The notes beneath the pieces were generated by a model. The model searched no databases, was not told the origin of the DNA, and saw only the letters and a list, made by a program, of their open reading frames with translations. A DNA stretch of 36,443 bases from Jaenimonas drosophilae (taxonomy: Eukaryota > Euglenozoa > Kinetoplastea > Trypanosomatida > Trypanosomatidae), in contig JASAON010001468.1 in assembly GCA_030849065.1 (NCBI GenBank), positions 1-36,443 on the forward strand, in the 5' to 3' direction. Position 1 is the stretch's first letter; the number at the start of each line of letters is the position of its first letter. A program made the translations under genes and the position numbers. Below, piece by piece: positions 9,057-17,178 of this stretch.

Positions 9057-9391
9057 TCCATCGATTTTGAAGATGCTACAACATGTTTTTCAAAGAGTTC
9101 GTTGCAAACAAAAGAAGAACGAAGAACATGATGATGACGATAATCCAAGATATAGCCAGAAAGAGGTGTAACCCCAGATGGTGCCACGAAAAACAACATT
9201 GGTTTTGGGGGGTTCCGAGACGATGTTGGGAATACATCAAGCGACGACCTTCAGCAAGAAGCATCACGTGGTGGAGCATGCGTGGTGGGGGGAAGACGTG
9301 TGATAGAGACGTGGAAGTGGTCGTTTGACGAGCCAAGAAGATTCTTCGCCCCCAAAACAACAATATGCAGCGAGGAGAGCTCAGCGGTTCA
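9057..9391. other. intergenic region
   Basis: This gap of about 335 bp holds the 3' flank of the BART-domain gene and the splice signals of the DUF726 gene. No coding frame here is supported. Confidence 0.7.
9076..9130 (-). promoter_or_regulatory. predicted trans-splice acceptor and minimal upstream frame of the DUF726 gene
   Basis: A minus-strand pyrimidine-rich region ends in TGTAG at 9076-9077, leaving a leader of about 19 nt. That leader contains an ATG at 9059-9061 followed by GAA TGA; the TGA overlaps the gene's own ATG (9054-9056). Confidence 0.6.
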
Positions 9392-9802
9392 TCACTCCTT
9401 CGTGGAGCTCTCCGACGGCTTCTTCGTCTTGTGGCACGACGACCACTGCTCCACGAAGGACGTATACTCAAAGAAGCCCTCGTTGATAAAATCAATCACC
9501 TCATCAGAGATCTCCTCATGGCGCGTCTCGAGGAGTTTCGCCAAGACGGCAAGATCCTTGATGGTGGTGGAGTTCGTTGCAACGTACTCATCCAGCTTTT
9601 TCCCCACCTGCTCAACAAATGTTTGGTAGATGGCGTGCTTCTCGTGGTCTGTGGTGGCAGAAGTTGGAGGCGGAAGTGCGCGCATCACCTCCATCGCATC
9701 AAAATTAATCATAAAGTCCTCAATGAGCCCAATCACCTCGTCGAAGGGCTCGTCCTCGGGCGAGTTGCCGACGATCTCAAAATCTCCCTCGTCCGTCTCC
9801 AT
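9392..9802 (-). CDS. BART/ARL2-binding domain protein
   Basis: This is a 136-residue acidic helical protein. Residues 18-125 fit the BART domain seen in ARL2BP and in CFAP36-like ciliary proteins: FDEVIGLIEDF at the start, a central helix (TFVEQVGKKLDEYV), and the end segment EVIDFINEGFFEYTSFVEQW with its aromatic pattern. BART proteins bind GTP-loaded ARL2/ARL3 small GTPases, which act in tubulin folding and in trafficking of lipidated proteins to cilia or flagella. The frame is open upstream to an ATG at 10033, but that extension is pyrimidine-tract sequence translated as Phe/Leu/Ser and precedes the splice acceptor, so 9802 is preferred. The Lys/Ser-rich tail is short. The GTPase partner cannot be told from sequence alone. 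Confidence 0.75.
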   Translation of the reverse strand: METDEGDFEIVGNSPEDEPFDEVIGLIEDFMINFDAMEVMRALPPPTSATTDHEKHAIYQTFVEQVGKKLDEYVATNSTTIKDLAVLAKLLETRHEEISDEVIDFINEGFFEYTSFVEQWSSCHKTKKPSESSTKE

Positions 9803-9842
9803 CCTGTGTGTGGGAGAAACTAACCACCTCCAAAAGAAGAAG

Positions 9843-9875
9843 CTACACCACAAGAAAAAGGAAGGAAGAGTGAGG
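9843..9875 (-). promoter_or_regulatory. predicted trans-splice acceptor for the BART-domain gene
   Basis: A strong minus-strand tract (CTTCC/TTTTTCTT) ends in TGTAG at 9843-9844. A second AG lies at 9820-9821. No ATG occurs before 9802. Confidence 0.65.
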
Positions 9876-10036
9876 TATTCACATGGTGTGGTTCTTGTGG
9901 CATACTGCACGTACTCGTGGCAAAATAGAACAAAGGGCAATGACGTCCACAGGGCGAGGGAGAAAGAGAGGAGAGGCGAGAGAGGGAGTGGCGCAGGTAG
10001 CAATGATGCACGTCCTCTGCGTACGGTATCCATGCC

Positions 10037-12100
10037 CTACACAACATGAATGGTGCCATCCACCAAATCCTCGTCGTGAATCGAGGTGCGCTCCTCCGAA
10101 ACACACTTTGATGTTGTACTTGGCTGAAACAGAGTGAGCTCCTGGGGCTGCTTGTGGCGTCGACGGCGGAGGAGATTAATTTGGTGCTCCACGTTGCGAA
10201 GGTGCTCCACGGAGATGCGGAGGTAGCGGGTGGTGCGGCTCAGCACCGCTGTGAAGTCTGGCACGAAGGCCTCCCCATGAATGAGTACCTCCTCGCCGAG
10301 GGAGGAGAAGGACCTCAGCTCCGGCGTGAGTCTATCGCGGGTGTTTCCCATCGATAACAAAACGCCGCCGCTCAAAACAAAAGTGAAGACGGAAGATGGC
10401 TGGCCTCGTCGGTACAGCAGCAGTGATGGGTCGTCAATGGTGGAGGTAGGCGTGGCATCGAGACGACTCAGGAGCTCCGCCGCCTCTGTTTCGGTGCCGT
10501 GTGCGACCTGCTCCTCCGTGTGGTCAATGAGGAACTTAATCTGTTGTACGCTCCACGGAGTGAAGAAGACGAAGGAGCGAGAGAGATACTGCGCTAGGGC
10601 CCACCGCTGATCCTCGCTCATCGCCACCCATCCGCTTGGGCCTATTGGCTGCTTCTCCATCAGCATCGACGACGGCCTTGATGAAGCGTAGGGGGAGAGC
10701 CCGTCGCACCGCGTAGGACAGAGGTGTGGGGCATAGGAGAAGAGATTTACACGCGGGTTGGCCTCTCGTCGTGCTGAGTGGGAGGCGTAGGAGGGTCCAA
10801 GGTACGTATCGCGTTCGCTATCCCGTGTTGTGGCGACGTCGTCCTCATCCAAAATTTGTGCGTTGATGAGCCGCTCAATCGCATCCTCAAAGGTGATGAT
10901 TCCAAGGAGCTCCTCCCCGAGTAGGTCGCATTCATCGGCGAGGAGCATTGCTGAGTGAATGGTGGTGGCTTGCGCGCGGCTCGTCAGTGCGAGGAGCCCC
11001 TCACTATCCTCGGAGCGCAGATCTGCTCGCCCTTCGGCTTTGGTGCCAACACCCTGGGATGAGCTTCCCTGAGATACAAATAGCAGATGCATCTTTGCCT
11101 GCTCAAAGACGTGGAGAACCTCTTGCAAACGGCACGTGCCAGGAACCACAACGACCTCACGCGGGTGAGCTCGTAGAACACTCTCAATCGTTGGCACCTC
11201 CTGGGATGACTGTTTGGTATTGTTGGGCATCCCGAGGAGGTCCTTGACATACAAGACGCCAACAATGTGGTTGCGATGTACGCGGAAGACTGGAACGCGT
11301 GTACGCCCGAGCACCCACAAATCTCGCTGCAGCTCTGGTGTGACGGGCGTTGATGCCTCAAGCATCAGCACCTGAGACATGGGGGTGGTGATGGTTGCAA
11401 CCTGCACCTCCGCCGAGTCGAGTGCGCTCAGCATCATGCGCTCCTCATCCGCATCCATGCCGGTGTGGTCGCGATACTTCTCGCCGTACAGGTGAATGAG
11501 TTTGCTGAGCTCGTTGCGATCGTAAATTTGGCCAGCGTCGTGAGAAATGAGGCAGTCGAGCAGCATGCCAAGTGGCTTGGCAACGGGATAAAGCACAATC
11601 ATGGAGAGCTTCACCACGGGCAAGCTGAGGCTTCCCAGCTTCAGCGTATACTTGCCATTGCTGCAGATACTCATGGGGATGATCTCCCCAACAATGAGCA
11701 CCACGACCGTCGCCACAATGAAATTGACGAGTTCGGAACCGCGAACGATGGCGGCGATGAGTTGCGACGTAATGACGAGGGTGAGCATGTTTCCAAGAAG
11801 AAACGTCACGAGAAGTTGATGTCCACGAAGTCGGACGGGAAGAATGCGAGAGGCGTAGCTGCAGTCGGGCTCGGGACCTGCCTTGGCGATGATCTCTAGG
11901 TAGATGGTATCCAGGCCCATGATGCCAATGGTGAGGCCGCAGTACATACCGGACAAGAGGACGGTGATGGTGCAGAAGAGGAGCAGCCACCACACCGACC
12001 ACGAATCATCGCTTGTAGGCTGCCGATGTGTTGGGGAGGCCTCAGCATAGATGCCCAATACAGCAAAGATGAGAAGAGGAAAGCATCGCTCACAGCGCAT
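10037..12100 (-). CDS. CNNM/ancient conserved domain protein A
   Basis: This 687-residue membrane protein belongs to the CNNM/CorC family, proposed Mg2+ transporters or sensors. The order is: signal peptide (1-20), CNNM/DUF21 transmembrane domain (about 35-195), the linker IYDRNELSKL (192-201), a pair of CBS domains (about 235-415, starting with TTPMSQV and ending GIITFEDAIERLINAQILDEDD), and a C-terminal cyclic-nucleotide-binding-like beta domain (about 555-640). This is the full eukaryotic CNNM layout. The transmembrane signature reads GEIIPMSIC (138-146), where most family members have Gln in place of Met. The next gene upstream (12282-14624) is a divergent copy with the same layout. The start at 12100 is the first ATG after a clear splice acceptor and gives the signal peptide; the open frame continues to 12307 but that part would be spliced off. 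Confidence 0.92.
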   Translation of the reverse strand: MRCERCFPLLIFAVLGIYAEASPTHRQPTSDDSWSVWWLLLFCTITVLLSGMYCGLTIGIMGLDTIYLEIIAKAGPEPDCSYASRILPVRLRGHQLLVTFLLGNMLTLVITSQLIAAIVRGSELVNFIVATVVVLIVGEIIPMSICSNGKYTLKLGSLSLPVVKLSMIVLYPVAKPLGMLLDCLISHDAGQIYDRNELSKLIHLYGEKYRDHTGMDADEERMMLSALDSAEVQVATITTPMSQVLMLEASTPVTPELQRDLWVLGRTRVPVFRVHRNHIVGVLYVKDLLGMPNNTKQSSQEVPTIESVLRAHPREVVVVPGTCRLQEVLHVFEQAKMHLLFVSQGSSSQGVGTKAEGRADLRSEDSEGLLALTSRAQATTIHSAMLLADECDLLGEELLGIITFEDAIERLINAQILDEDDVATTRDSERDTYLGPSYASHSARREANPRVNLFSYAPHLCPTRCDGLSPYASSRPSSMLMEKQPIGPSGWVAMSEDQRWALAQYLSRSFVFFTPWSVQQIKFLIDHTEEQVAHGTETEAAELLSRLDATPTSTIDDPSLLLYRRGQPSSVFTFVLSGGVLLSMGNTRDRLTPELRSFSSLGEEVLIHGEAFVPDFTAVLSRTTRYLRISVEHLRNVEHQINLLRRRRHKQPQELTLFQPSTTSKCVSEERTSIHDEDLVDGTIHVV

Positions 12101-12133
12101 GCCGATCAGCGTCGTGGTCTTGTGTGTTGTGCG

Positions 12134-12175
12134 CTTGCAAAGTGGCAAGAAAAAGATGGCAGGAAAACAAGAAGT
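12134..12175 (-). promoter_or_regulatory. predicted trans-splice acceptor for CNNM-like gene A
   Basis: A minus-strand C/T tract (ATCTTTTTCTTGCC) ends in GCAAG at 12134-12135. The leader of about 33 nt has no earlier ATG. Confidence 0.65.
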
Positions 12176-12281
12176 ATTGGCACCCTTGCATATATATCCA
12201 TCACCACACAAGTATACGCATGATCCAGCATTCATTGAGAGCACTGGCAACGATAGATCACAATCTTGACGACGACGTCCA

Positions 12282-14624
12282 TCACACCTCCTCCTTCCGA
12301 CGTCCAAAGGTGCCGTAGGAACCTCTGCTCATCTCCTTCGTTGCAGACAACTGCGTCGAGTGGCTCCGCCGCTGCGATGTTGTGCCAGCCAAGGACGCGC
12401 TGGAATCTGTCCGTGCGCGGAGTGGGCGCAACCCTTTGGGGCTGGCGGGAAGAATGTGGAGATGGCTGGCCCGCTCCAGCCCTGCTGCTTGGTAGGAGAG
12501 GTACTTCTCAAACTTGTCTCGTGGGATGCGGTAAATGCGTGCGGCATCACTCACCACCGCGCTGTAGTCGGGGAGGTAGTAGGATGCGCGCAGTGCCTCC
12601 TCTCCGAGCCACTGGAAGGGGAGGAGGTTGGTGTGAAAGCCATGATCGCCAACAAGGACATCCACGCGTCCACCCAACACCAAAGTGAAGAATTCTGTGC
12701 GAATGCCAGAGCGGTACATGACCCGACGCTCCTCCACCCCAGTGACGAAGGTGGCGTGCTCATCCTCAGGAAAAGGGTTGGCTGCCATGGAGGCAAGTAC
12801 ATTCATCATGGAAGACGGAGGCGCAAACATGCTGCTTGACTCCATCATCGTGTCTGTGGTGTGGCTGCTCTCGGCCGCCGCCGTATCCCCCACATTGATG
12901 AAGCTGGTCGTTGGGAGAAACTGCTGATCACCACACTCATCGAGAAGCATCTTGATGCAGCCTGGAGACCACGAAATGAAGCTTGTGACGGCACGGTTGA
13001 GGTAGTACACGACGGCCCACACCTGCGCATCGGAGAGAGGACTTGGTGTTTCTGGATGAGTGAGGTACGAAAAAAAATTAACTCGCGGGGGTTTCTTCGG
13101 CTCCGATGGCGCACGCACAGAGAAGGGGAGGGCGATGTTGCCGCTGAGTACCGGGGCCTTGGGCCTCGACGGCGACGTGAAGACGCCAGGCTCAACGGGG
13201 TCATAGCGGTCGTACTCGTCGTATATTTCCTCGTTGAGGAGCTGCTCCACCACATCCTCCATCGTCACCACCCCAACAACATTGGTGGGCCGATGCACCG
13301 TCGTCCCTGCGAAGCTCTTGTTCTGGATAGACCGGCGGAGCGTACTATCAACGTGGCTCTCACCGCCATACGTGGCCCCCAACCCAGCCTCTCCAGCGGG
13401 TCCATCTTCACTAAAGACGACGGCCATGTGTGTCTTCGCATCCTGGAAGCACTTGAGCATCATGGGCAGCGTGGTGTCCTCACTCACCATGGCGAAGAGG
13501 CGCTTTTTGGGCTTCACAACCTGTGCCACCGTCATGGGCTCGAAGCCCTGGCCAACGTGGACCGTCATTAAATCTCGCGCAACGAGAATGTCGTCGTAGT
13601 GGCCAGGGGAAGACTCCACAGGGAAGCGGGACCTCCCCGACAGCCACACACGTTGCACAAAATCTGCCGTGATGATATCGTTGGCCTTCACACATGAAAC
13701 TTGGTCGATGGGCGTCATAATGTCACGTACTGTGGCCTCTTGGAAGTCCATGGCAGCAAGAAGGAGCTCCAACTCCGTCTTGGCCATGGTGCCATCACGC
13801 TCCTCATCGTGCTCATACTGCAGCACCATCATCTTGCGTAGCTCACGACGATCGTAAATCTGCCCCGTCTCTTCACAGCCAATGATCCAGTCCAGAAGCA
13901 TCCCGATCGGGGCGGCCACTGGGTAGGTGAGCACCATTGCCACACGCACAAAGATGGAACCCGCAGCCGCCACACGCAGTGAGTACTTCGACTTGCAAAT
14001 AGACATGGGAATGAGCTCCGCCACCACCACAATGAGGGTCGTACTAACAACAAACTTCCACAAGTCGGTGTAGCCGCCCACCTCTGTCGGTGCTCCGTGT
14101 GATTGAAGGGCCTCGATAATGTCAAAGATGACGGAAAACTCCTGCACAATGAGCACATTGCAGAGCATGTTGGAGATGATGAGGGTGCACAAGGTTTTGT
14201 GGCCCTTCTTGCGCAGTGGGAGGAGCGTGGCGGCGTAGGTGCAGTCAGGGTAAGGACCGCTCTCGGCGATGATTTCGAGGGTGAAGGTGTCCGCGCACAT
14301 CACACCAAGGGTGAGGCCGGCAAAGACAGCGGATAAGAAGGCGTATACACCAATGCGTGTGAGATGATCCACGAGAGAATAAACACGTTTGGTCTGGCGG
14401 CGGTTTTCAGAGGCGAGGTTCCGCTGCGGCTGCATCGGTGAAGGTGGAAGCTCCATGGAATAGGCATGAAGGGTCGTGTTGATGGCATTCTCAGGCGGGA
14501 GCACCACTGACACATCCGCCAAGTCATGTTCCGATGCCGTAGCGGCATGCGCATTGGTGAAGAGTAGGCTCACTGCCACGAGAATGGCAACAAACGCTGG
14601 TGATAATCCACTGCGCCGAGGCAT
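12282..14624 (-). CDS. CNNM/ancient conserved domain protein B (tandem paralogue)
   Basis: This is a 780-residue paralogue of the neighbouring gene. It has a signal peptide (about 1-27), a short luminal or extracellular segment, a CNNM transmembrane domain (about 85-250), the IYDRRELRKMM linker (256-266), a CBS pair (about 300-465, DIMTPIDQV to GVVTMEDVVEQLLNEEIYDE), and a C-terminal cNMP-binding-like domain (about 635-708). Both copies share the CBS-to-tail linker PRVN(L/F)FSY. The transmembrane signature is AELIPMSIC (202-210), so the Gly of the family GExxPQ motif is lost and Gln is Met as in copy A. A Ser/Met-rich insert (580-620) lies before the last domain and the tail is basic and Ser-rich. 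The start at 14624 follows two close splice acceptors and gives the signal peptide; an upstream in-frame ATG at 14735 precedes them. Confidence 0.92.
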   Translation of the reverse strand: MPRRSGLSPAFVAILVAVSLLFTNAHAATASEHDLADVSVVLPPENAINTTLHAYSMELPPSPMQPQRNLASENRRQTKRVYSLVDHLTRIGVYAFLSAVFAGLTLGVMCADTFTLEIIAESGPYPDCTYAATLLPLRKKGHKTLCTLIISNMLCNVLIVQEFSVIFDIIEALQSHGAPTEVGGYTDLWKFVVSTTLIVVVAELIPMSICKSKYSLRVAAAGSIFVRVAMVLTYPVAAPIGMLLDWIIGCEETGQIYDRRELRKMMVLQYEHDEERDGTMAKTELELLLAAMDFQEATVRDIMTPIDQVSCVKANDIITADFVQRVWLSGRSRFPVESSPGHYDDILVARDLMTVHVGQGFEPMTVAQVVKPKKRLFAMVSEDTTLPMMLKCFQDAKTHMAVVFSEDGPAGEAGLGATYGGESHVDSTLRRSIQNKSFAGTTVHRPTNVVGVVTMEDVVEQLLNEEIYDEYDRYDPVEPGVFTSPSRPKAPVLSGNIALPFSVRAPSEPKKPPRVNFFSYLTHPETPSPLSDAQVWAVVYYLNRAVTSFISWSPGCIKMLLDECGDQQFLPTTSFINVGDTAAAESSHTTDTMMESSSMFAPPSSMMNVLASMAANPFPEDEHATFVTGVEERRVMYRSGIRTEFFTLVLGGRVDVLVGDHGFHTNLLPFQWLGEEALRASYYLPDYSAVVSDAARIYRIPRDKFEKYLSYQAAGLERASHLHILPASPKGLRPLRARTDSSASLAGTTSQRRSHSTQLSATKEMSRGSYGTFGRRKEEV

Positions 14625-14652
14625 CTCCTCAACGAATATGATCCTGAAACAA

Positions 14653-14675
14653 CTACAAGAGAGAGCAGATACACA
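14653..14675 (-). promoter_or_regulatory. predicted trans-splice acceptor for CNNM-like gene B
   Basis: A minus-strand tract (CTGCTCTCTCTTG) is followed by TAG at 14653-14654 and CAG at 14644-14645. The first ATG after either AG is the gene start at 14624. Confidence 0.75.
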
Positions 14676-15281
14676 ACCCACGTGTTTGTGCAGCAGCCAA
14701 ACGAAAGAGCTGGGAGAAAACACGAGAGGAATCAAGAATTTATTGTTGCGCGTGACATCATCATTTATGCATTCGAGCCACTCCCACGAAAAAAAAAGAA
14801 CACATAAGCTCGGTGCTTCTCCAGCTCACTGCACGTAGCTTCACCATCCACGCCATCTGTTTCTTTTAGATCTCGCGATACAAAGATCTTCACAGACTGC
14901 GGACTGACCAAGAAGGTGTTGTGTCGTGTGTGATTCGGCCACAACACTTACCTTCACGTGTGATCAGGCTTATTACGCGTGCAGCTTCGTTGTGTTGCTG
15001 TGAGTGGACTACTTATTCATCACATGACTGCTGCACACAAACAGTTCTGCACCAGAAAACAAGGACGGCAATGATGCGATTGATGATGAAGGTGATGATG
15101 TAGTGATGCAAACAAACATAGATACCTTTATGCGTGTAGAAAGTGTAGGTGCAGAGGTCGCTGAGCAACAGGCACCGATCTGTGGTGCTCATTGACCGTT
15201 GGTACCTGTGTTATTACCTCGTGACCTTAAATGTTGATGGGTCAGGAAAGATGTACAACACCAAGCACAACAGAGTGGGAA

Positions 15282-15304
15282 TGTGTGTGTGTGTGTGTGT
15301 GTGT
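15282..15304. repeat. (TG)n microsatellite
   Basis: This is an uninterrupted TG dinucleotide run in the 3' flank of PP5; it reads as CA on the transcribed strand. Confidence 0.95.
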
Positions 15305-15411
15305 GGACGAGGGAAGCACAAGGTACTACTAGTAAGTACGTGTACGCATAACTTGAGTTCGTACATGCAATGCGCCATGGTGTTGTTTCCTTGCGGCTCA
15401 AGACCCGCAGT

Positions 15412-15432
15412 ATGTGTGTGTGTGTGTGTGTG
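15412..15432. repeat. (TG)n microsatellite
   Basis: This second TG run ends about 18 bp from the PP5 stop codon, so it would lie at the start of that gene's 3' UTR. Confidence 0.95.
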
Positions 15433-15450
15433 CGTCAGAAGCATCGTGGA

Positions 15451-16866
15451 TTAGAACAACCCCAATCCAGACGCGTACTGCATCGGGCGTTTGCCCGGAT
15501 GTTGCACGTGCTCGAAGGTGGATATCTTCGGCTCCATCACTCCTCCAGTGAGACGGATGTAGGCACCCTTGTTTCCCATTTGATCGCAGTAGTTTGGCGC
15601 ACTGAAGACGGTGATGCACTTGCCGTCGTGTGTGATCTCGTAGCCTTCGTCCTTCACCTCGTGGGAACGAATGACCAGCTTCAGGTTGTTCGTCTCCAGG
15701 AAGCGCTTCGTGACGTCAGGGCCAAAGGAGGTGCACTCCACACCACGCTTGCTCGGTGCCCGACCGGGCATGGGCTGCGGGTCAGCCCACGAGCTCTCGC
15801 AGAGCAGGCCGTTGGGGGGAATCTCACGGAAGCGGTTAGGCTTCTGCAGATCCGCAATGGTGACGCTGTCGTCACCGTAGAGGCCGCCATGCACAACAAA
15901 GACCTCCTTGTTGATGATGTGGCCGGCAGGGAGTGCGTTGAAGACCTCGCAGAAGAGCTCGTACACGTCGGCGGTGTACTTGGCCTTCACCTCACCCTCG
16001 AAGCCGTAGACGCGGTTCATGGCCGTTGACTCATGATTGCCACGCGAGAGGAAAAAGTGGTTCGGGTACAACACCTTGTATGTCAGGAGCGTCAGCACAT
16101 TCTCCACGGAGTAGCTGCCACGATCCACAAAATCACCATTAAAGAGGTACCGGTTGGTGGTTGAGGGAGCACCGTTGAGCTCAAAAATGTGCAGGAGATC
16201 ATAAAACTGACCGTGAGTATCTCCGCACACGGTGATGTCTTCGCCTTCGGGAACAACAATATCAACAAAGTTTGGCTCCGTCTTGAAGAGCTTCAGCACC
16301 TCAAGCAAAATGAAGACGGCATCACGCCGATCAATCTTCTTCTCCTCCTTCAAGTGGAGCTTCATGGCATCGACGAAGTCCACCGTGACGACGTCATCGA
16401 CGATGCGCGGGCCGGTGTAGGTGGCGGATATGGTGCCTAGCTTAATGCGTGTAGAGATGGGATCTCCCTCCTTCGACCGAATGGCATTCTCAAAGCGTAG
16501 CCGGCGGAGCTCCTTCTCGCAGAGGTCGTACTTCACCTTGGCATCGGCATCGTTGGGCATGAGCTTCATCACCACAGCAAAGTCCTTTTGGGCGTCCTTG
16601 AACTTTCCGAGGAAGAGGTGCGCAGAGGCCTTGCGGTAGTAGGCCTTCACGAAGCCTGGCTCCAATCTAATGGCCTCTTCAGCATCCTGAAGTGCAGCTC
16701 CAGGAAGCTCCGTCTTGAGGTAGGCGAAGGCACGATTGCACAAGAGCGTTGGGGTGCACTGCACCTCAATCGCTTGTGAGTAGAGCTCCACCGCTTGGTT
16801 GTACTTTCGGTTCTGGAAGAGAGCATTACCCTCATTCTTGAGTCGTTCAGCCTCCTCGGACGCCAT
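15451..16866 (-). CDS. serine/threonine protein phosphatase 5 (TPR + PP2A-like catalytic domain)
   Basis: This 471-residue phosphatase is close in size to other PP5 proteins. Three TPR units occupy residues 5-105 (first repeat EEAERLKNEGNALFQNRKYNQ), followed by the linker and the PPP catalytic domain (about 160-455). The metal-binding and catalytic motifs are intact: GDTHG (215-219), GDFVDRG (244-250), GNHES (276-280), HGG (326-328) and SAPNYCD (422-428). PP5 is normally autoinhibited and is activated when Hsp90 or lipid binds the TPR domain; Aha1, another Hsp90 partner, is encoded about 4 kb upstream. The usual Cys-Asp-Leu-Leu-Trp segment reads Cys-Glu-Ser-Ser-Trp (356-360), a local oddity. 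The start at 16866 follows a clear splice acceptor; the hydrophobic upstream extension to 17037 would be spliced away. Confidence 0.96.
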   Translation of the reverse strand: MASEEAERLKNEGNALFQNRKYNQAVELYSQAIEVQCTPTLLCNRAFAYLKTELPGAALQDAEEAIRLEPGFVKAYYRKASAHLFLGKFKDAQKDFAVVMKLMPNDADAKVKYDLCEKELRRLRFENAIRSKEGDPISTRIKLGTISATYTGPRIVDDVVTVDFVDAMKLHLKEEKKIDRRDAVFILLEVLKLFKTEPNFVDIVVPEGEDITVCGDTHGQFYDLLHIFELNGAPSTTNRYLFNGDFVDRGSYSVENVLTLLTYKVLYPNHFFLSRGNHESTAMNRVYGFEGEVKAKYTADVYELFCEVFNALPAGHIINKEVFVVHGGLYGDDSVTIADLQKPNRFREIPPNGLLCESSWADPQPMPGRAPSKRGVECTSFGPDVTKRFLETNNLKLVIRSHEVKDEGYEITHDGKCITVFSAPNYCDQMGNKGAYIRLTGGVMEPKISTFEHVQHPGKRPMQYASGLGLF

Positions 16867-17178
16867 GTTTGAAGCTTTGAAGATCTGGTGTGGGTACGAA
16901 GAAACAAAAGAAGTGTGTGACGGAAAGGTATCTATGCTGCTACGTCGGCCAAAGAAAGTGGTACTAATGTAGATCGCAAAGAGAAGAAATATACGTAGTA
17001 GGAGGATATGAATGAAGAAGAGATGCAGTAGGAGCAAGTAGCAACACAGCCAACAAGGATCCCAACGTGTGGCCTCGCAATGGCGTCATCCAATTGAGTC
17101 TTCGTACAACACAAGCAGGCTGGGAAGATGATTGTCTTCGAAAAGTGGGGGGGCGAGGGCGTTGATGTTTGTACGCCC
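16867..17178. other. intergenic region, DAGL-type lipase to PP5
   Basis: This gap of about 310 bp holds the PP5 splice signals and the 3' flank of the lipase gene. I see no further gene. Confidence 0.65.
16885..16914 (-). promoter_or_regulatory. predicted trans-splice acceptor for PP5
   Basis: A minus-strand tract (CTTCTTTTGTTTCTTC) is followed by CCAG at 16885-16886. No ATG occurs before 16866. Confidence 0.7.

Larger units (their letters stand above)
14625..15450. other. 826-bp intergenic region
   Basis: This is the gap between PP5 and CNNM-like gene B. It holds the acceptor of the latter, T-rich minus-strand tracts (around 14790), and two (TG)n runs near the PP5 stop. A minus-strand 60-codon frame at 14765-14947 translates across a T tract and is not convincing. 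I see no RNA gene. Confidence 0.6.

Noticed and set aside
14765..14947. 60-codon minus-strand frame with a plausible N-terminal half
   Set aside because: It ends by reading a T tract as Phe repeats and has no acceptor just before the ATG. It is kept only as part of the intergenic description.
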